64,000 bases of DNA from Evansella sp041820985 (GCF_041820985.1 NZ_JBGUAU010000004.1:62001-126000); one strand, 5' to 3'. Shown: positions 9,043-17,079, numbered from the stretch's first letter. Notes: generated by a model not told the origin, from the sequence alone. A program made the numbers and translations.

Positions 9043-9759
9043 ATGAAACGGGTTTGGAAGCTAATTGCTATTGCATTTGGAATAGGATTAATTATTGCTG
9101 TTATAGAGATGCAATTTATCAGTAAAAACTCCACTGGATGGCATTTACCACTCTCGGGGAAAGTCATTGTAATTGACCCTGGTCATGGAGGAATAGATGG
9201 AGGTGCGTCTTCTAAAACAGGTACGTTAGAGAAAGATGTTACACTACAAATCAGCTTTTTGTTACGGGACTATTTGCAGCAATCAGGAGCATTAGTTCTC
9301 ATGACAAGAGAAGGTGATCATGATTTAGCCTCGGAAAGTACCAAACGAGTCAGATCCCGTAAGGTTGAGGATTTACGGAGGCGAGCATCCTTAATTAATG
9401 AATCAAATGGGGATTTATTTGTATCAATCCATTTAAATGCAATTCCATCACCAAAATGGCGTGGTGCGCAAACATTTTATAATCGATCTGTCGAAGGTAG
9501 TGAAACACTTTCTAAGCAAATTCAAGGCGAATTAAGAAGAAATTTGGAAAACACAAATAGAGAAGCTAAACCGATTAACAGTGTATATATTTTACAACAA
9601 GCAAATATTCCTGGTTCTTTAGTAGAAGTTGGTTTTTTATCAAATCCTTCAGAAGCGGAATTGTTAAAGTCAGAGGATTACCAACAAAGTGTTGCTGCAT
9701 CCATCTATGAAGGCATATTACGATATATGAGTGAAGACCCTTTACCTGATGCAGGGTAA
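9043..9759 (+). CDS. cwlD: Germination-specific N-acetylmuramoyl-L-alanine amidase CwlD
   Basis: A 238-residue Amidase_3 enzyme with an N-terminal signal/anchor helix (residues 5-25). With PdaA, CwlD removes stem peptides to make muramic-delta-lactam in spore cortex, the mark recognised by germination lytic enzymes. Motifs: IDPGHGGIDGG near 44-54 (first zinc His), the Glu of LEKD near 63, SIHLNA near 128-133 (second zinc His) and the catalytic EVGFLSNP near 192-199. AAAGGGGG precedes the ATG. The stop codon lies inside its terminator hairpin. Confidence 0.94.
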   Translation: MKRVWKLIAIAFGIGLIIAVIEMQFISKNSTGWHLPLSGKVIVIDPGHGGIDGGASSKTGTLEKDVTLQISFLLRDYLQQSGALVLMTREGDHDLASESTKRVRSRKVEDLRRRASLINESNGDLFVSIHLNAIPSPKWRGAQTFYNRSVEGSETLSKQIQGELRRNLENTNREAKPINSVYILQQANIPGSLVEVGFLSNPSEAELLKSEDYQQSVAASIYEGILRYMSEDPLPDAG

Positions 9760-9769
9760 GGGTTTTTTT
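9736..9769 (+). terminator. Terminator overlapping the cwlD stop codon
   Basis: ACCCTTTACCT pairs with GGGTAAGGGT (one bulged T) around a six-base loop, followed by seven T. The hairpin starts about 20 bases inside the cwlD coding end. Confidence 0.8.
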
Positions 9770-10033
9770 CCTTTATAGTCCTCCCTAGGAAAAGGGAACT
9801 GGCTGGAGCGAATGGAAATACAATTGAACAAAGTTTGTAATACTAGATAAGGTAACCACTAAGGAGAGGTCGAATTATAAGGATAGGTCTGAACAAAGTT
9901 TTAATTTGAGCACGTTGAGAAAGCGCCTGTCCAAAAGGTATGTGATATAAATCAACATGATTAGAAATGGAATATGATATACTATACAAGTAGTGAGAAC
10001 GAATACATATTTGGTATAAAGGGCGGTGTTACT

Positions 10034-11083
10034 ATGATAACAGAAGAACAAGTGCTTCAGGCGTTGAAAAGCGTCCAAGAGCCTGTTTTAAAAAAGAGCC
10101 TCATTGAACTTCAGGCAGTAAAAGAACTTAAAATTAAAGAAAATATGGTAAGTCTTAAATTAGCAATAGCACAACCAGGTACTGCGGAACAAATGCAGCT
10201 TCAACAGGAAGTAGTAACTGCAGTAAAAGGTGCTGGAGCAGAGTCTGTAGGCTTGCGCTTTGAAAAAATGGCGGATGAAGATATCCAACAATATGGTGGA
10301 CAGGCAACAGAGCAGAAAAAGTCATTATTAGAGCAAACAGATAGAACTGCTTTCATCGCTGTTACAAGTGGAAAAGGTGGAGTAGGAAAATCGACAGTAT
10401 CTGTTAATTTAGCAACTTCATTGGCTCGTAAAGGCAAGAAAGTAGGAATTATTGATGCAGATATATATGGTTTTAGCGTTCCAGATATGATGGGAATTGA
10501 AGAACGTCCGAAAGTGGTGGATCAACGTATTTATCCAGTAAACCGTTTTGGTGTTCAGGTTATTTCTATGGGCTTCTTCGTAGAAGATAACTCACCAATT
10601 ATCTGGCGTGGTCCAATGCTTGGAAAAATGCTCAACAACTTCTTCTCTGAAGTGGAATGGGATGATCTTGATTATCTTATTTTAGATTTACCGCCAGGAA
10701 CAGGAGATGTAGCATTAGATGTTCATTCCATGCTTCCTACATCCAAAGAAATAATTGTTACAACACCACACGCAACTGCCGCTTTCGTTGCAGCAAGAGC
10801 TGGTGCGATGGCTATTAAGACTGAGCATGAAATTTTAGGTGTTGTTGAAAACATGGCTTATTTCGAAAGCCAAGTATCTGGTGAAAAAGAATATGTTTTT
10901 GGTAAAGGTGGAGGAGAAAAGCTTGCTAAAGAGTTAAATAGTGAAGTCTTGGCTCAAATTCCATTAGGTCAACCTGAAATAGAGGAAGAAAACTTTGCGC
11001 CTTCTATTTATGCCGAAGATCACCCAATTGGTAAAATATATTTAGAAATGGCACAAAAAGTAATTAACAGCGTAGGGAAGTAA
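10034..11083 (+). CDS. salA: Mrp/NBP35-family P-loop ATPase (SalA)
   Basis: A 349-residue protein with an N-terminal MIP18/DUF59 domain (1-75) and a Mrp-type ATPase domain. The deviant Walker A reads GKGGVGKST near residue 117, with IDADIYG and LDLPPGTGD further on. B. subtilis SalA (YbaL) holds this chromosomal place and represses scoC. The CxxC pair that carries Fe-S clusters in ApbC-type Mrp proteins is absent at the expected place (ENMAYFESQVSGEKEYVFG), so an Fe-S carrier role is less likely. The ATG at 10034 follows AAGGGCGGTG; an upstream ATG (9974) has no ribosome site. Confidence 0.9.
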   Translation: MITEEQVLQALKSVQEPVLKKSLIELQAVKELKIKENMVSLKLAIAQPGTAEQMQLQQEVVTAVKGAGAESVGLRFEKMADEDIQQYGGQATEQKKSLLEQTDRTAFIAVTSGKGGVGKSTVSVNLATSLARKGKKVGIIDADIYGFSVPDMMGIEERPKVVDQRIYPVNRFGVQVISMGFFVEDNSPIIWRGPMLGKMLNNFFSEVEWDDLDYLILDLPPGTGDVALDVHSMLPTSKEIIVTTPHATAAFVAARAGAMAIKTEHEILGVVENMAYFESQVSGEKEYVFGKGGGEKLAKELNSEVLAQIPLGQPEIEEENFAPSIYAEDHPIGKIYLEMAQKVINSVGK

Positions 11084-11104
11084 ATCTATATAAACAAATT
11101 ATGT

Positions 11105-11138
11105 AAAAAAGGCGCTTCCCATAAGGAACGCCTTTTTT
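11105..11138. terminator. Bidirectional terminator between salA and gerD
   Basis: AAAAAAGGCG(C)TTCC pairs with GGAACGCCTTTTTT, one bulge. The A-run and T-run make it usable from both convergent genes. Confidence 0.88.
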
Positions 11139-11179
11139 ACCTTGGTATATGGAGTGATCTATCTACACTATAGTGTAAG

Positions 11180-11788
11180 TTACTCACTACCATCTTCACC
11201 TTCTTTTTGTTTTTCTGGATCCTGTTTTTTCATTTGTTCTTCCGCTACTCTGGACAATATCTCATTGATTTTAGCAACGAAAAAAGGACTTTCAAAAGCC
11301 TCTGTCATAACAGTCATCACTTGCTGTCGGTATTCCTTGCTCTTCATTAAGTTTAGGTATTCTTCTTCCATTTCAGGATCCTGTAAAACCTCAATCATCA
11401 TTCCTTGATATTCAGGGTCTTTCATCAGACTTTTGAGGATTTTTTCATTTTCGTTCTGCATACTTTCAGCAAACGACTTTGCAAACTCTGGATCTTGCAT
11501 CACACGTTGCCAATATTCTTTTCCTTCTTCAGAAGTCAATGTTGTTTGAATAGTTTCTCTTACGTAATCTTGATCCATCACTAATGCAGTTTTTACTTCA
11601 TCATCTTTTAAAACCTCTTGGATTGCTTTTTTTCCCTCTTCTGTCTGAAGCATATCAACCATCATTTTTTTTGTGCTTTCATAACTAGGTTGAGAAGAGT
11701 TTTGCTCTTCCATTGCTGCACAACCGGAAATAAACAAAATGAAAATGAGCCCAAATGAAAGCAATATTCGTTTGATCGGATATCTCAC
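11180..11788 (-). CDS. gerD: Spore germination lipoprotein GerD
   Basis: A 202-residue lipoprotein needed in B. subtilis to cluster germinant receptors in the spore inner membrane (germinosome). The signal ends in FISGC with Cys23. The rest is a highly charged, helix-rich region with repeated acidic/methionine segments (residues 60-160) and an Asp/Glu/Lys tail. The GTG start at 11788 is preceded by AAAGGAG at nine bases; earlier codons lack a ribosome site. It is divergent from kbaA and convergent with salA, as in B. subtilis. Confidence 0.9.
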   Translation of the reverse strand: MRYPIKRILLSFGLIFILFISGCAAMEEQNSSQPSYESTKKMMVDMLQTEEGKKAIQEVLKDDEVKTALVMDQDYVRETIQTTLTSEEGKEYWQRVMQDPEFAKSFAESMQNENEKILKSLMKDPEYQGMMIEVLQDPEMEEEYLNLMKSKEYRQQVMTVMTEAFESPFFVAKINEILSRVAEEQMKKQDPEKQKEGEDGSE

Positions 11789-12010
11789 AGTAGTCGGCTC
11801 CTTTCCCGAAAAGTTATATCTATAACAAATGCAAGGCACTTGGTTCATTTGTTGAATTAGTCACTAATAATATGGTTATTTTTATGTCAAATTATGCAGT
11901 TTAGTTTTACCTAATAGGGAGATATAAAAGATTATGTAGAAAAAACTAGCGGAGGAATTTGTTTTTTTGATAAAATAAAAGATGGACTGAATTATCTAGG
12001 AGGATAAACA

Positions 12011-12649
12011 TTGAATACACGAAAAGTTGTTTTTTTATTTTATACAACATTGCTAATTGGCACTTTTTCTGGGTTTCTAATTGCGTTTATTTTAGATTGG
12101 AGAACTCACATTAACGATCTTTCAAATGGGCAAATTGGTGGGTTTATAATGATTTTAATAACCCCGGCAATTTGGACTGTTATTGCACAGATGGGCTTTT
12201 TTGCATACTTAACTATCCATAGGTTCGGGTTGGGGATTTTTAAATCAGTAAAGCTTTGGAATAAAATCCAAGTAGTTCTCATTGCGTTTGTGTTATTTGA
12301 TTTAATGTTTTTTCGACATTTACTATTTGCTGAAGATGGACAAACGATGTTTAGTTTTGTAGGATTGCCTCTCTTGTTGCTAATGTATGGACTTATAGTG
12401 GCATATCTTAAAAGTAAGGATACTAATGCAAGTGCATTCATTCCTACTTTGTTTTTTATGGTTTGTGTGACAACAATAGAATGGATACCAGCTTTACGGG
12501 AGAATGATACAATCTTTTTAATATCAGCTATTGTCCCATTATTGGTGGCAAACACATGGCAAGTTTTGGTATTGCATAGATTGCATGAACCTGAGGATAA
12601 AGTGAGTAAGGGCAAAAATACGAAAGTAAAAACACAACCAGTAAAATAA
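12011..12649 (+). CDS. kbaA: KinB-signalling pathway activation protein KbaA
   Basis: A 212-residue integral membrane protein with about six hydrophobic segments, required for activity of the KinB sporulation kinase in B. subtilis. It is identified by sequence character and by its place between gerD and pdaB. It starts with TTG preceded by TAGGAGG. The C-terminus is a short basic tail. Confidence 0.88.
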   Translation: MNTRKVVFLFYTTLLIGTFSGFLIAFILDWRTHINDLSNGQIGGFIMILITPAIWTVIAQMGFFAYLTIHRFGLGIFKSVKLWNKIQVVLIAFVLFDLMFFRHLLFAEDGQTMFSFVGLPLLLLMYGLIVAYLKSKDTNASAFIPTLFFMVCVTTIEWIPALRENDTIFLISAIVPLLVANTWQVLVLHRLHEPEDKVSKGKNTKVKTQPVK

Positions 12650-12656
12650 TACTCAC

Positions 12657-12696
12657 AAGGCGACTAGTTAGGGATATTCCAACTAATCGCCTTTTC
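12657..12696. terminator. Bidirectional terminator between kbaA and pdaB
   Basis: AAGGCGACTAGTT pairs with AACTAATCGCCTT (one mismatch) around an 11-base loop, with a T-tract on the plus side and A-rich flank. It lies between two convergent genes. Confidence 0.8.
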
Positions 12697-12699
12697 TTA

Positions 12700-13458
12700 T
12701 TATTGAACCTCTTTTGTAGAGACTTCTGCTCCAGATAAAAGGTCGGAAACAGAACTAAACGTAAATCCTTGTTTTTTTAAATTATTAATTAATTCAGGCA
12801 ATGCTTCATTCGTTTGTTTTGCAGAATCAGATGCGTGCATTAAGACAATATCCCCATTCGTTACATTAGAAACCACATTATCGATAATTTTATCAACCCC
12901 TGGATTCGTCCAGTCTTCTGAATTTATGCTCCAATGAATAATGTCGTAATGTAACGTATCTGCTACCCTTAATACTCTTTCATCAAAACTTCCGTTTGGC
13001 GGACGTAAATATTTTGTCGTTTGTTTACTAACTTCTTGAAGGATTCGATTTGCTGTTTGAATGTCTTTCTTAATTTTTTCTTCATCCCATTTTGTATAAT
13101 GATCATGCTCAAACCCGTGGCTTCCGAGTTCATGTCCATCTTCTAAAATGCGTTCAATAATTTCTGAATGTCTTTCTGCCCAATCAGCAGATACAAAAAA
13201 TGTTGATGTCACATTACATTCTTTTAGCGTATCTAAGATTGGAATTGCTCTTTCCTCTCCCCAACTAATATTAAAAGTAAGGGCAATTTTTTTCTCATCC
13301 GAGTCAACTTTGTAAATTGCCACAGGCTTATCATCTGTGGAAAAAACAGGTATCTGAGATCGTTCCACATATAGTATACCTGCTGTAAAAAAAGCTGCAA
13401 TTGCAATGATCATGTATCGTTTTAGCGTCTTTGCGTTCCACACCCAAATGAAATTCAT
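12700..13458 (-). CDS. pdaB: Sporulation polysaccharide deacetylase-family protein PdaB
   Basis: A 252-residue protein with an N-terminal membrane anchor (15-35) and a NodB-type deacetylase domain, needed for spore stability in B. subtilis. Motif 2 is seen as SHGFEH near 130, motif 3 as RPPNGSFDERV near 167, and the C-terminal HASDSAKQ motif is present. Motif 1, TFDxxWG in what I recall of PdaB, reads TFNISWG, so the presumed catalytic-base Asp is Asn. The ATG at 13458 follows AGGAGGAG; the longer open frame upstream is not needed. Confidence 0.9.
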   Translation of the reverse strand: MNFIWVWNAKTLKRYMIIAIAAFFTAGILYVERSQIPVFSTDDKPVAIYKVDSDEKKIALTFNISWGEERAIPILDTLKECNVTSTFFVSADWAERHSEIIERILEDGHELGSHGFEHDHYTKWDEEKIKKDIQTANRILQEVSKQTTKYLRPPNGSFDERVLRVADTLHYDIIHWSINSEDWTNPGVDKIIDNVVSNVTNGDIVLMHASDSAKQTNEALPELINNLKKQGFTFSSVSDLLSGAEVSTKEVQ

Positions 13459-13707
13459 AACTTCTCCTCCTTGTCCACTCTTTACTTCATATGTATTCAG
13501 TGGACAGGCATGTATGAATAAAATTTTGGAAAAAGGAAAATAATTTCTTGTATGGCAAGTAATTAAGAGTATATATTTTGTATTATTTATCGATAAGCTT
13601 TTTACATGAAGGTTTAAAAAAGAGCGTATATGAGAACAGTTGATGTTAGAGAAAAACAAATCGTATATAAAGCTTTATACAACATTCAGTAGGGGGTACA
13701 TACATTC

Positions 13708-13950
13708 ATGATAGGAATGATGTTAACGAATAAAGAATCTCAAGAGATGGAATATTTACTTAAAAGAGAGCTTGAAGAGCTTCTATTAGATCTAACTGAT
13801 TCACGAATAGATGGTGTTGTAAAACGAGCAATGGAAGAACGATATCAAATGATATTTAAACTTTATAAGCGATTTACACCTCAAAAAGAATACTTAAAAT
13901 ACGTTCGAAATAAACAGTATTCTAATCAATATAAAACGTCTGAAGATTAA
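13708..13950 (+). CDS. Small uncharacterised protein (80 aa)
   Basis: An 80-residue charged, probably helical protein without a signal or membrane segment. I do not recognise a family. AGTAGGGGG ends 11 bases before the ATG, slightly long; the ATG at 13720 could also serve. The composition and spacing look like a genuine Bacillus small gene. It stands alone between divergent pdaB and the tRNA promoter. Confidence 0.65.
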   Translation: MIGMMLTNKESQEMEYLLKRELEELLLDLTDSRIDGVVKRAMEERYQMIFKLYKRFTPQKEYLKYVRNKQYSNQYKTSED

Positions 13951-14018
13951 GCGATCAACGGAATTACTTTACTTTAACCAATAATATACGGGCTATCTTA
14001 AAATAAATGATTAACCTC

Positions 14019-14047
14019 TTGCATTTTTCGAGAAAAAATAGTATTAT
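14019..14047 (+). promoter_or_regulatory. Sigma-A promoter of the tRNA cluster
   Basis: TTGCAT (14019-14024), a 17-base spacer and TATTAT (14042-14047) lie about 80 bases before the first tRNA. Confidence 0.65.
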
Positions 14048-14126
14048 AGCAAATGTCCTAAATAACGGACCTTAAGAAAAGGATTCAGTTTTTTATGAGC
14101 AAGGGAGTTTTTTATAATTTTAACAT

Positions 14127-14202
14127 TCCACAGTAGCTCAGTTGGTAGAGCAATCGGCTGTTAACCGATCGGTCGTAGGTTCGAGTCCTACCTGTGGAGC
14201 CA
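14127..14202 (+). tRNA. tRNA-Asn (GTT)
   Basis: The acceptor stem TCCACAG pairs with CTGTGGA. The anticodon loop CTGTTAA gives GTT. The TTCGAGTCC T-loop is present and CCA is encoded. Confidence 0.97.
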
Positions 14203-14203
14203 T

Positions 14204-14279
14204 GCTTCCTTAGCTCAGTAGGTAGAGCGCATCCATGGTAAGGATGAGGTCAGCGGTTCAAGCCCGCTAGGAAGCTCCA
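14204..14279 (+). tRNA. tRNA-Thr (GGT)
   Basis: The acceptor stem GCTTCCT pairs with AGGAAGC. The anticodon stem is CATCC/GGATG with loop ATGGTAA, giving anticodon GGT. CCA is encoded. One base separates it from tRNA-Asn. Confidence 0.96.
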
Positions 14280-14283
14280 AGAT

Positions 14284-14358
14284 GGCCCGTTGGTCAAGTG
14301 GTTAAGACACCGCCCTTTCACGGCGGTAACACGGGTTCGAATCCCGTACGGGTCACCA
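14284..14358 (+). tRNA. tRNA-Glu (TTC)
   Basis: The acceptor stem GGCCCGT pairs with ACGGGTC. Loop CTTTCAC gives anticodon TTC. CCA is encoded. Confidence 0.96.
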
Positions 14359-14400
14359 ATGTGATCTGACTTGAGCAGGTTACAAAGTTAATATCCTCGA

Positions 14401-14475
14401 TGGGCTATAGCCAAGCGGTAAGGCAACGGATTTTGATTCCGTCATGCGAAGGTTCGAATCCTTCTAGCCCAGCCA
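14401..14475 (+). tRNA. tRNA-Gln (TTG)
   Basis: The acceptor stem TGGGCTA pairs with TAGCCCA. Loop TTTTGAT gives anticodon TTG. CCA is encoded. Confidence 0.96.
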
Positions 14476-14514
14476 TTTTTTGTTTGACTTTGCAGCCAGA
14501 CACCGTCGGAAGAT

Positions 14515-14731
14515 ATCATGAATCATCATCGTAGAATACGCTACGAGCTATTAGCTCAGTTACGAGCGGTTACATCGTCGAATGTGAAAAGGCATCGAAG
14601 CATGAGCTACAACTGCGAGTTGTTTTGACGCACAAAGCATCAAAGTGATACTAGCAGAGGAAAAACAGGTAAGACATCGGAGCATTACATCGTCCGAAAG
14701 CATCATGAATCATCATCGTAGAATACGCTAC
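14515..14731 (+). repeat. tRNA-spacer repeat with truncated tRNA-Lys 5' end
   Basis: A 47-base segment (14515-14561) is repeated at 14702-14748 with one difference. Its end is the first 17 bases of tRNA-Lys (GAGCTATTAGCTCAGTT against GAGCCATTAGCTCAGTT), but the first copy then runs into ACGAGCGG instead of the rest of the tRNA. The offset is 187 bases. The intervening spacer shares words (GCGAGTTGTTT, GACGCA, AAACAGG, ACATCGTCCG) with the tRNA-Ala spacer at 14945-15087. Confidence 0.85.
14545..14561 (+). pseudogene. Truncated tRNA-Lys 5' fragment
   Basis: It carries the acceptor arm and first part of the D arm only (17 bases, one mismatch to the intact gene at 14732), followed by unrelated spacer. 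It cannot fold as a tRNA. Confidence 0.75.
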
Positions 14732-14807
14732 GAGCCATTAGCTCAGTTGGTAGAGCATCTGACTTTTAATCAGAGGGTCGAAGGTTCGAGTCCTTCATGG
14801 CTCACCA
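14732..14807 (+). tRNA. tRNA-Lys (TTT)
   Basis: The acceptor stem GAGCCAT pairs with ATGGCTC. Loop CTTTTAA gives anticodon TTT. CCA is encoded. Confidence 0.97.
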
Positions 14808-14854
14808 TTTTCATTTTTTAGTCACCATTGAATAATTGAAAGCATATGTTCTAT

Positions 14855-15104
14855 AGAGGAGAAACAGGGAACTACGGAGCGTTTACATCGTCCGTAAGCT
14901 ACATGAAATACATCCTCGAATAAACTACGGGGCCTTAGCTCAGCTACGAGCAAAGCATCACCGAGTAAGCTGCGAGTTGTTTCGACGCAAAAAGCACCAA
15001 AGCATAAGCAAGAAGAGGAGAAACAGGGAACTTCGGAGCGTTTACATCGTCCGTAAGCTACATGAAATACATCCTCGAATAAACTACGGGGCCTTAGCTC
15101 AGCT
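14855..15104 (+). repeat. 91-bp direct repeat ending in tRNA-Ala 5' sequence
   Basis: Positions 14855-14945 and 15014-15104 are the same 91 bases with a single mismatch, offset by 159. Each copy ends in the first 17 bases of tRNA-Ala (GGGGCCTTAGCTCAGCT). The first copy then diverges into ACGAGC, the same word that follows the truncated tRNA-Lys; the second continues into the complete gene. Confidence 0.92.
14929..14945 (+). pseudogene. Truncated tRNA-Ala 5' fragment
   Basis: It is identical to the first 17 bases of the intact tRNA-Ala at 15088 and then breaks into ACGAGCAAAGC spacer sequence. Confidence 0.8.
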
Positions 15105-15163
15105 GGGAGAGCGCCTGCCTTGCACGCAGGAGGTCAGCGGTTCGATCCCGCTAGGCTCCACCA
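15088..15163 (+). tRNA. tRNA-Ala (TGC)
   Basis: The acceptor stem GGGGCCT pairs with AGGCTCC (one wobble). The anticodon stem is CCTGC/GCAGG with loop CTTGCAC, giving TGC. CCA is encoded. Confidence 0.97.
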
Positions 15164-15170
15164 ATACATA

Positions 15171-15212
15171 AAAAACTACCTCCTTGGGTTTAATTTATCT
15201 AGGAGGTTTTTA
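15171..15212 (+). terminator. Terminator of the tRNA cluster
   Basis: ACCTCCT pairs with AGGAGGT across a 16-base loop, flanked by A-run and T-run. Confidence 0.75.
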
Positions 15213-15218
15213 TATGAA

Positions 15219-15246
15219 AAAAAAAGCCGCAATGCGACTTTTTTAA
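15219..15246. terminator. Second hairpin terminator, possibly for either strand
   Basis: AAAAAAGCCGC and GCGACTTTTTT form a hairpin with a three-base loop and one mismatch. A- and T-runs would allow use in both directions. It lies about 170 bases beyond the stop of the minus-strand Spo0E-like gene. Confidence 0.6.
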
Positions 15247-15280
15247 AAGATAAGAATTTATAAGTTTTTTTGAACTTAGA

Positions 15281-15400
15281 AAGGTGTCTAGCTCCAGGCG
15301 CCAGGACCTCGTGTCAATAACCTGGAGGATTAAAAGTAAAAAGCACTTTTTATCGTCTAGAACATTTGCATTTCGGTCAAAAGGGCGCCTTGGGCTTTTC
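15281..15400. repeat. Dispersed Bacillaceae intergenic element (GTGTCTAGCTCC type)
   Basis: It begins AAGGTGTCTAGCTCCAGGCG and ends GGGCGCCTTGGGCTTTTCTT. From memory, these ends resemble an intergenic repeat common in Bacillus genomes (GTGTCTAGCTCCAGCGCC ... GCGCTTGCGCTTTTC). GGCGCC occurs near both ends and can pair. No coding frame is seen. Confidence 0.5.
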
Positions 15401-15412
15401 TTATATAGTGTA

Positions 15413-15592
15413 TTAATTTGATTTTTTTTCATATGAGATTACATAGTACTTATTAAGGAGTTTGTCCAAGTGAGTGCTAACTTCTACAACCTCATTTGAG
15501 GTTCTACTCATTTTATTTGATAGTTTATGCATTTCATCCCTCGCTGTTTCAATCTCTACCAAAAGCCTTTTCTGAGATACTGTGTTATTCAT
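15413..15592 (-). CDS. Spo0E-like aspartyl-phosphate phosphatase (59 aa)
   Basis: A short gene on the minus strand, 59 codons, with AAGGGAGG eight bases before the ATG. The protein is a helical hairpin in which the C-terminal half shows the Spo0E-family signature as STHLDKLLNKY (residues 39-49; consensus S-x-x-L-D-x-L-I-x-x-Y). Members dephosphorylate Spo0A-P and delay sporulation. It is divergent from sigW, with the sigma-W promoter in between. Which phosphorelay protein it acts on is not deducible. Confidence 0.8.
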   Translation of the reverse strand: MNNTVSQKRLLVEIETARDEMHKLSNKMSRTSNEVVEVSTHLDKLLNKYYVISYEKKSN

Positions 15593-15781
15593 AGCAAGTC
15601 CTCCCTTATATTGAATGAACAGTTTCTCTCCTCTTTATGTACATGTTACCCACTAGGATCTATCATGAAACCTTTCTTGTTAAATAATAGTGAACAAAAC
15701 AGGTGTTATTAAGACATTCTCTTCCTTTTTTTGAAAATTATAATGGAATTTTCACTTTCCAATGATAAAATAATTATATTG

Positions 15782-15808
15782 TGAAACCTTGTAGGGGTTG
15801 TTTTCGTA
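15782..15808 (+). promoter_or_regulatory. Sigma-W autoregulatory promoter
   Basis: TGAAACC at 15782-15788 and CGTA at 15805-15808 match the sigma-W promoter (TGAAAC, about 16-17 bases, CGTA), 38 bases before the sigW ATG. This implies positive autoregulation. Confidence 0.85.
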
Positions 15809-15845
15809 TAGAAGGTGACCGTGGGGAAGCGGAGGTAGTACGGTT

Positions 15846-16409
15846 ATGGATGCAGTAGTAAAAAAAATAATATTAGAAGTGAAAAAAGGGAATCAAAATG
15901 CCTTTTCAGAACTAGTAGAATTGTATAAGGATAAAGTGTATCAAGTTTCTTACCGAATGCTAGGCAATGTTCACGAGGCACAGGATGTATCACAGGAAGC
16001 TTTCTTACGAGCATATATTAATATAGAGACGTATGATATGAACCGTAAATTTTCTACATGGTTATTTCGAATCGCGACAAATCTGGCGATAGATCGAATA
16101 CGGAAGAAAAAGCCAGATTTTCATTTAGAAGACCAAGTAGCAGGTACGGAAGACCTTACATACTATTCTCAATTTGCTTCGGATGATGAATTGCCAGAGG
16201 ACCAAGTAGTACAGCTAGAAATGCAAGAATGGATACAGCACGAGATTATGTTGTTACCACCTAAATATCGTTCTGCTATCATTTTAAAGTATATGCAAGA
16301 TCTCTCTTTAAAAGAGATTAGTGACATATTAAACTTGCCAGTAGCAACAGTGAAAACAAGAATACATCGTGGCAGGGAAGCATTACGAAAGAGGCTAAAT
16401 GACTCATGA
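15846..16409 (+). CDS. sigW: ECF RNA polymerase sigma factor SigW
   Basis: A 187-residue ECF sigma factor, the same length as B. subtilis SigW, which directs the response to cell-envelope and antimicrobial-peptide stress. Region 2 spans about 20-90 (DVSQEAFLRAY, FSTWLFRIATNLAIDRIRK) and region 4 about 125-185 (LPPKYRSAIILKYMQDLSLKEIS, then the HTH VATVKTRIHRGR). It is followed closely by rsiW and preceded by its own promoter. Confidence 0.96.
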   Translation: MDAVVKKIILEVKKGNQNAFSELVELYKDKVYQVSYRMLGNVHEAQDVSQEAFLRAYINIETYDMNRKFSTWLFRIATNLAIDRIRKKKPDFHLEDQVAGTEDLTYYSQFASDDELPEDQVVQLEMQEWIQHEIMLLPPKYRSAIILKYMQDLSLKEISDILNLPVATVKTRIHRGREALRKRLNDS

Positions 16410-16431
16410 GTCGTGGAGAGGAGGATTAATG

Positions 16432-17079
16432 ATGGCATGTAATAAAGAATTCGCGGAGAAAGTTCACAAGTATCTAGATGAAGATGTTACTTTACTAGAG
16501 AAAAAACAACTAGAAAGTCATATTATAAAGTGTGAAAAGTGTGAAAAGCAGTTAAGGGACCTAAAGAAAACCATAGCCATTATACAAAGCGCCTCCCACA
16601 TGGAAGCGCCAAATAATTTCACGGCAAATGTGATGAGTCAACTTCCCAAACAATCTTATAAAAATAAGTGGAAAACATGGATGAGAAGACATCCGTTTGT
16701 TCTGACTGCTGCAGTTTTCTTCTTAATGTTTGTAATTAGTGTTCATTCTGTCTGGACAGAAGGTAATAAGGAGATAATTGTAAAGGGAGATGGCCACTTT
16801 ATCGTAGATGAACAACGCAGAGTGGTGGTTATACCAGAAGGGCAAACCATTTCAGGAGATTTAGTTGTGAAAAATGGGAATGTAGAGGTTAATGGTGAAG
16901 TGTTAGGGAACATCACGGTTATAAAAGGAGAACAATATTTGGCATCTGCTGGTCATGTTGCAGGTGAAATTCAGGAAATCAACCAAGTATTAGAGTGGCT
17001 GTGGTTTCAAACAAAATCATTTTTCTCCGATGTAATAAGTTTTATTGATAGTAACGATGATAAAAGTATTAATGACTAA
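16432..17079 (+). CDS. rsiW: Anti-sigma-W factor RsiW
   Basis: A 215-residue membrane protein holding SigW inactive until regulated proteolysis. The N-terminal zinc anti-sigma motif is H30-x3-C34-x2-C37 (HIIKCEKC). A transmembrane helix lies at about 95-112 and an extracytoplasmic region follows. The ATG at 16432 has AGAGGAGG seven bases upstream; the ATG at 16429 is too close and the one at 16399 lies within sigW. Matching segments with B. subtilis RsiW include the EAPxxFTANVM stretch and the C-terminal GEIQEINQ stretch. Confidence 0.94.
   Translation: MACNKEFAEKVHKYLDEDVTLLEKKQLESHIIKCEKCEKQLRDLKKTIAIIQSASHMEAPNNFTANVMSQLPKQSYKNKWKTWMRRHPFVLTAAVFFLMFVISVHSVWTEGNKEIIVKGDGHFIVDEQRRVVVIPEGQTISGDLVVKNGNVEVNGEVLGNITVIKGEQYLASAGHVAGEIQEINQVLEWLWFQTKSFFSDVISFIDSNDDKSIND

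Noticed and set aside
12106..12615. 169-codon frame antisense to kbaA
   Set aside because: It is the mirror of a hydrophobic AT-rich gene, lacks a ribosome site, and kbaA is supported by synteny.
14977..15171. 64-codon plus-strand frame ending in LPCTQEVSGSIPLGSTNT
   Set aside because: It runs through the intact tRNA-Ala gene; such phantom proteins over tRNAs are a known artefact.
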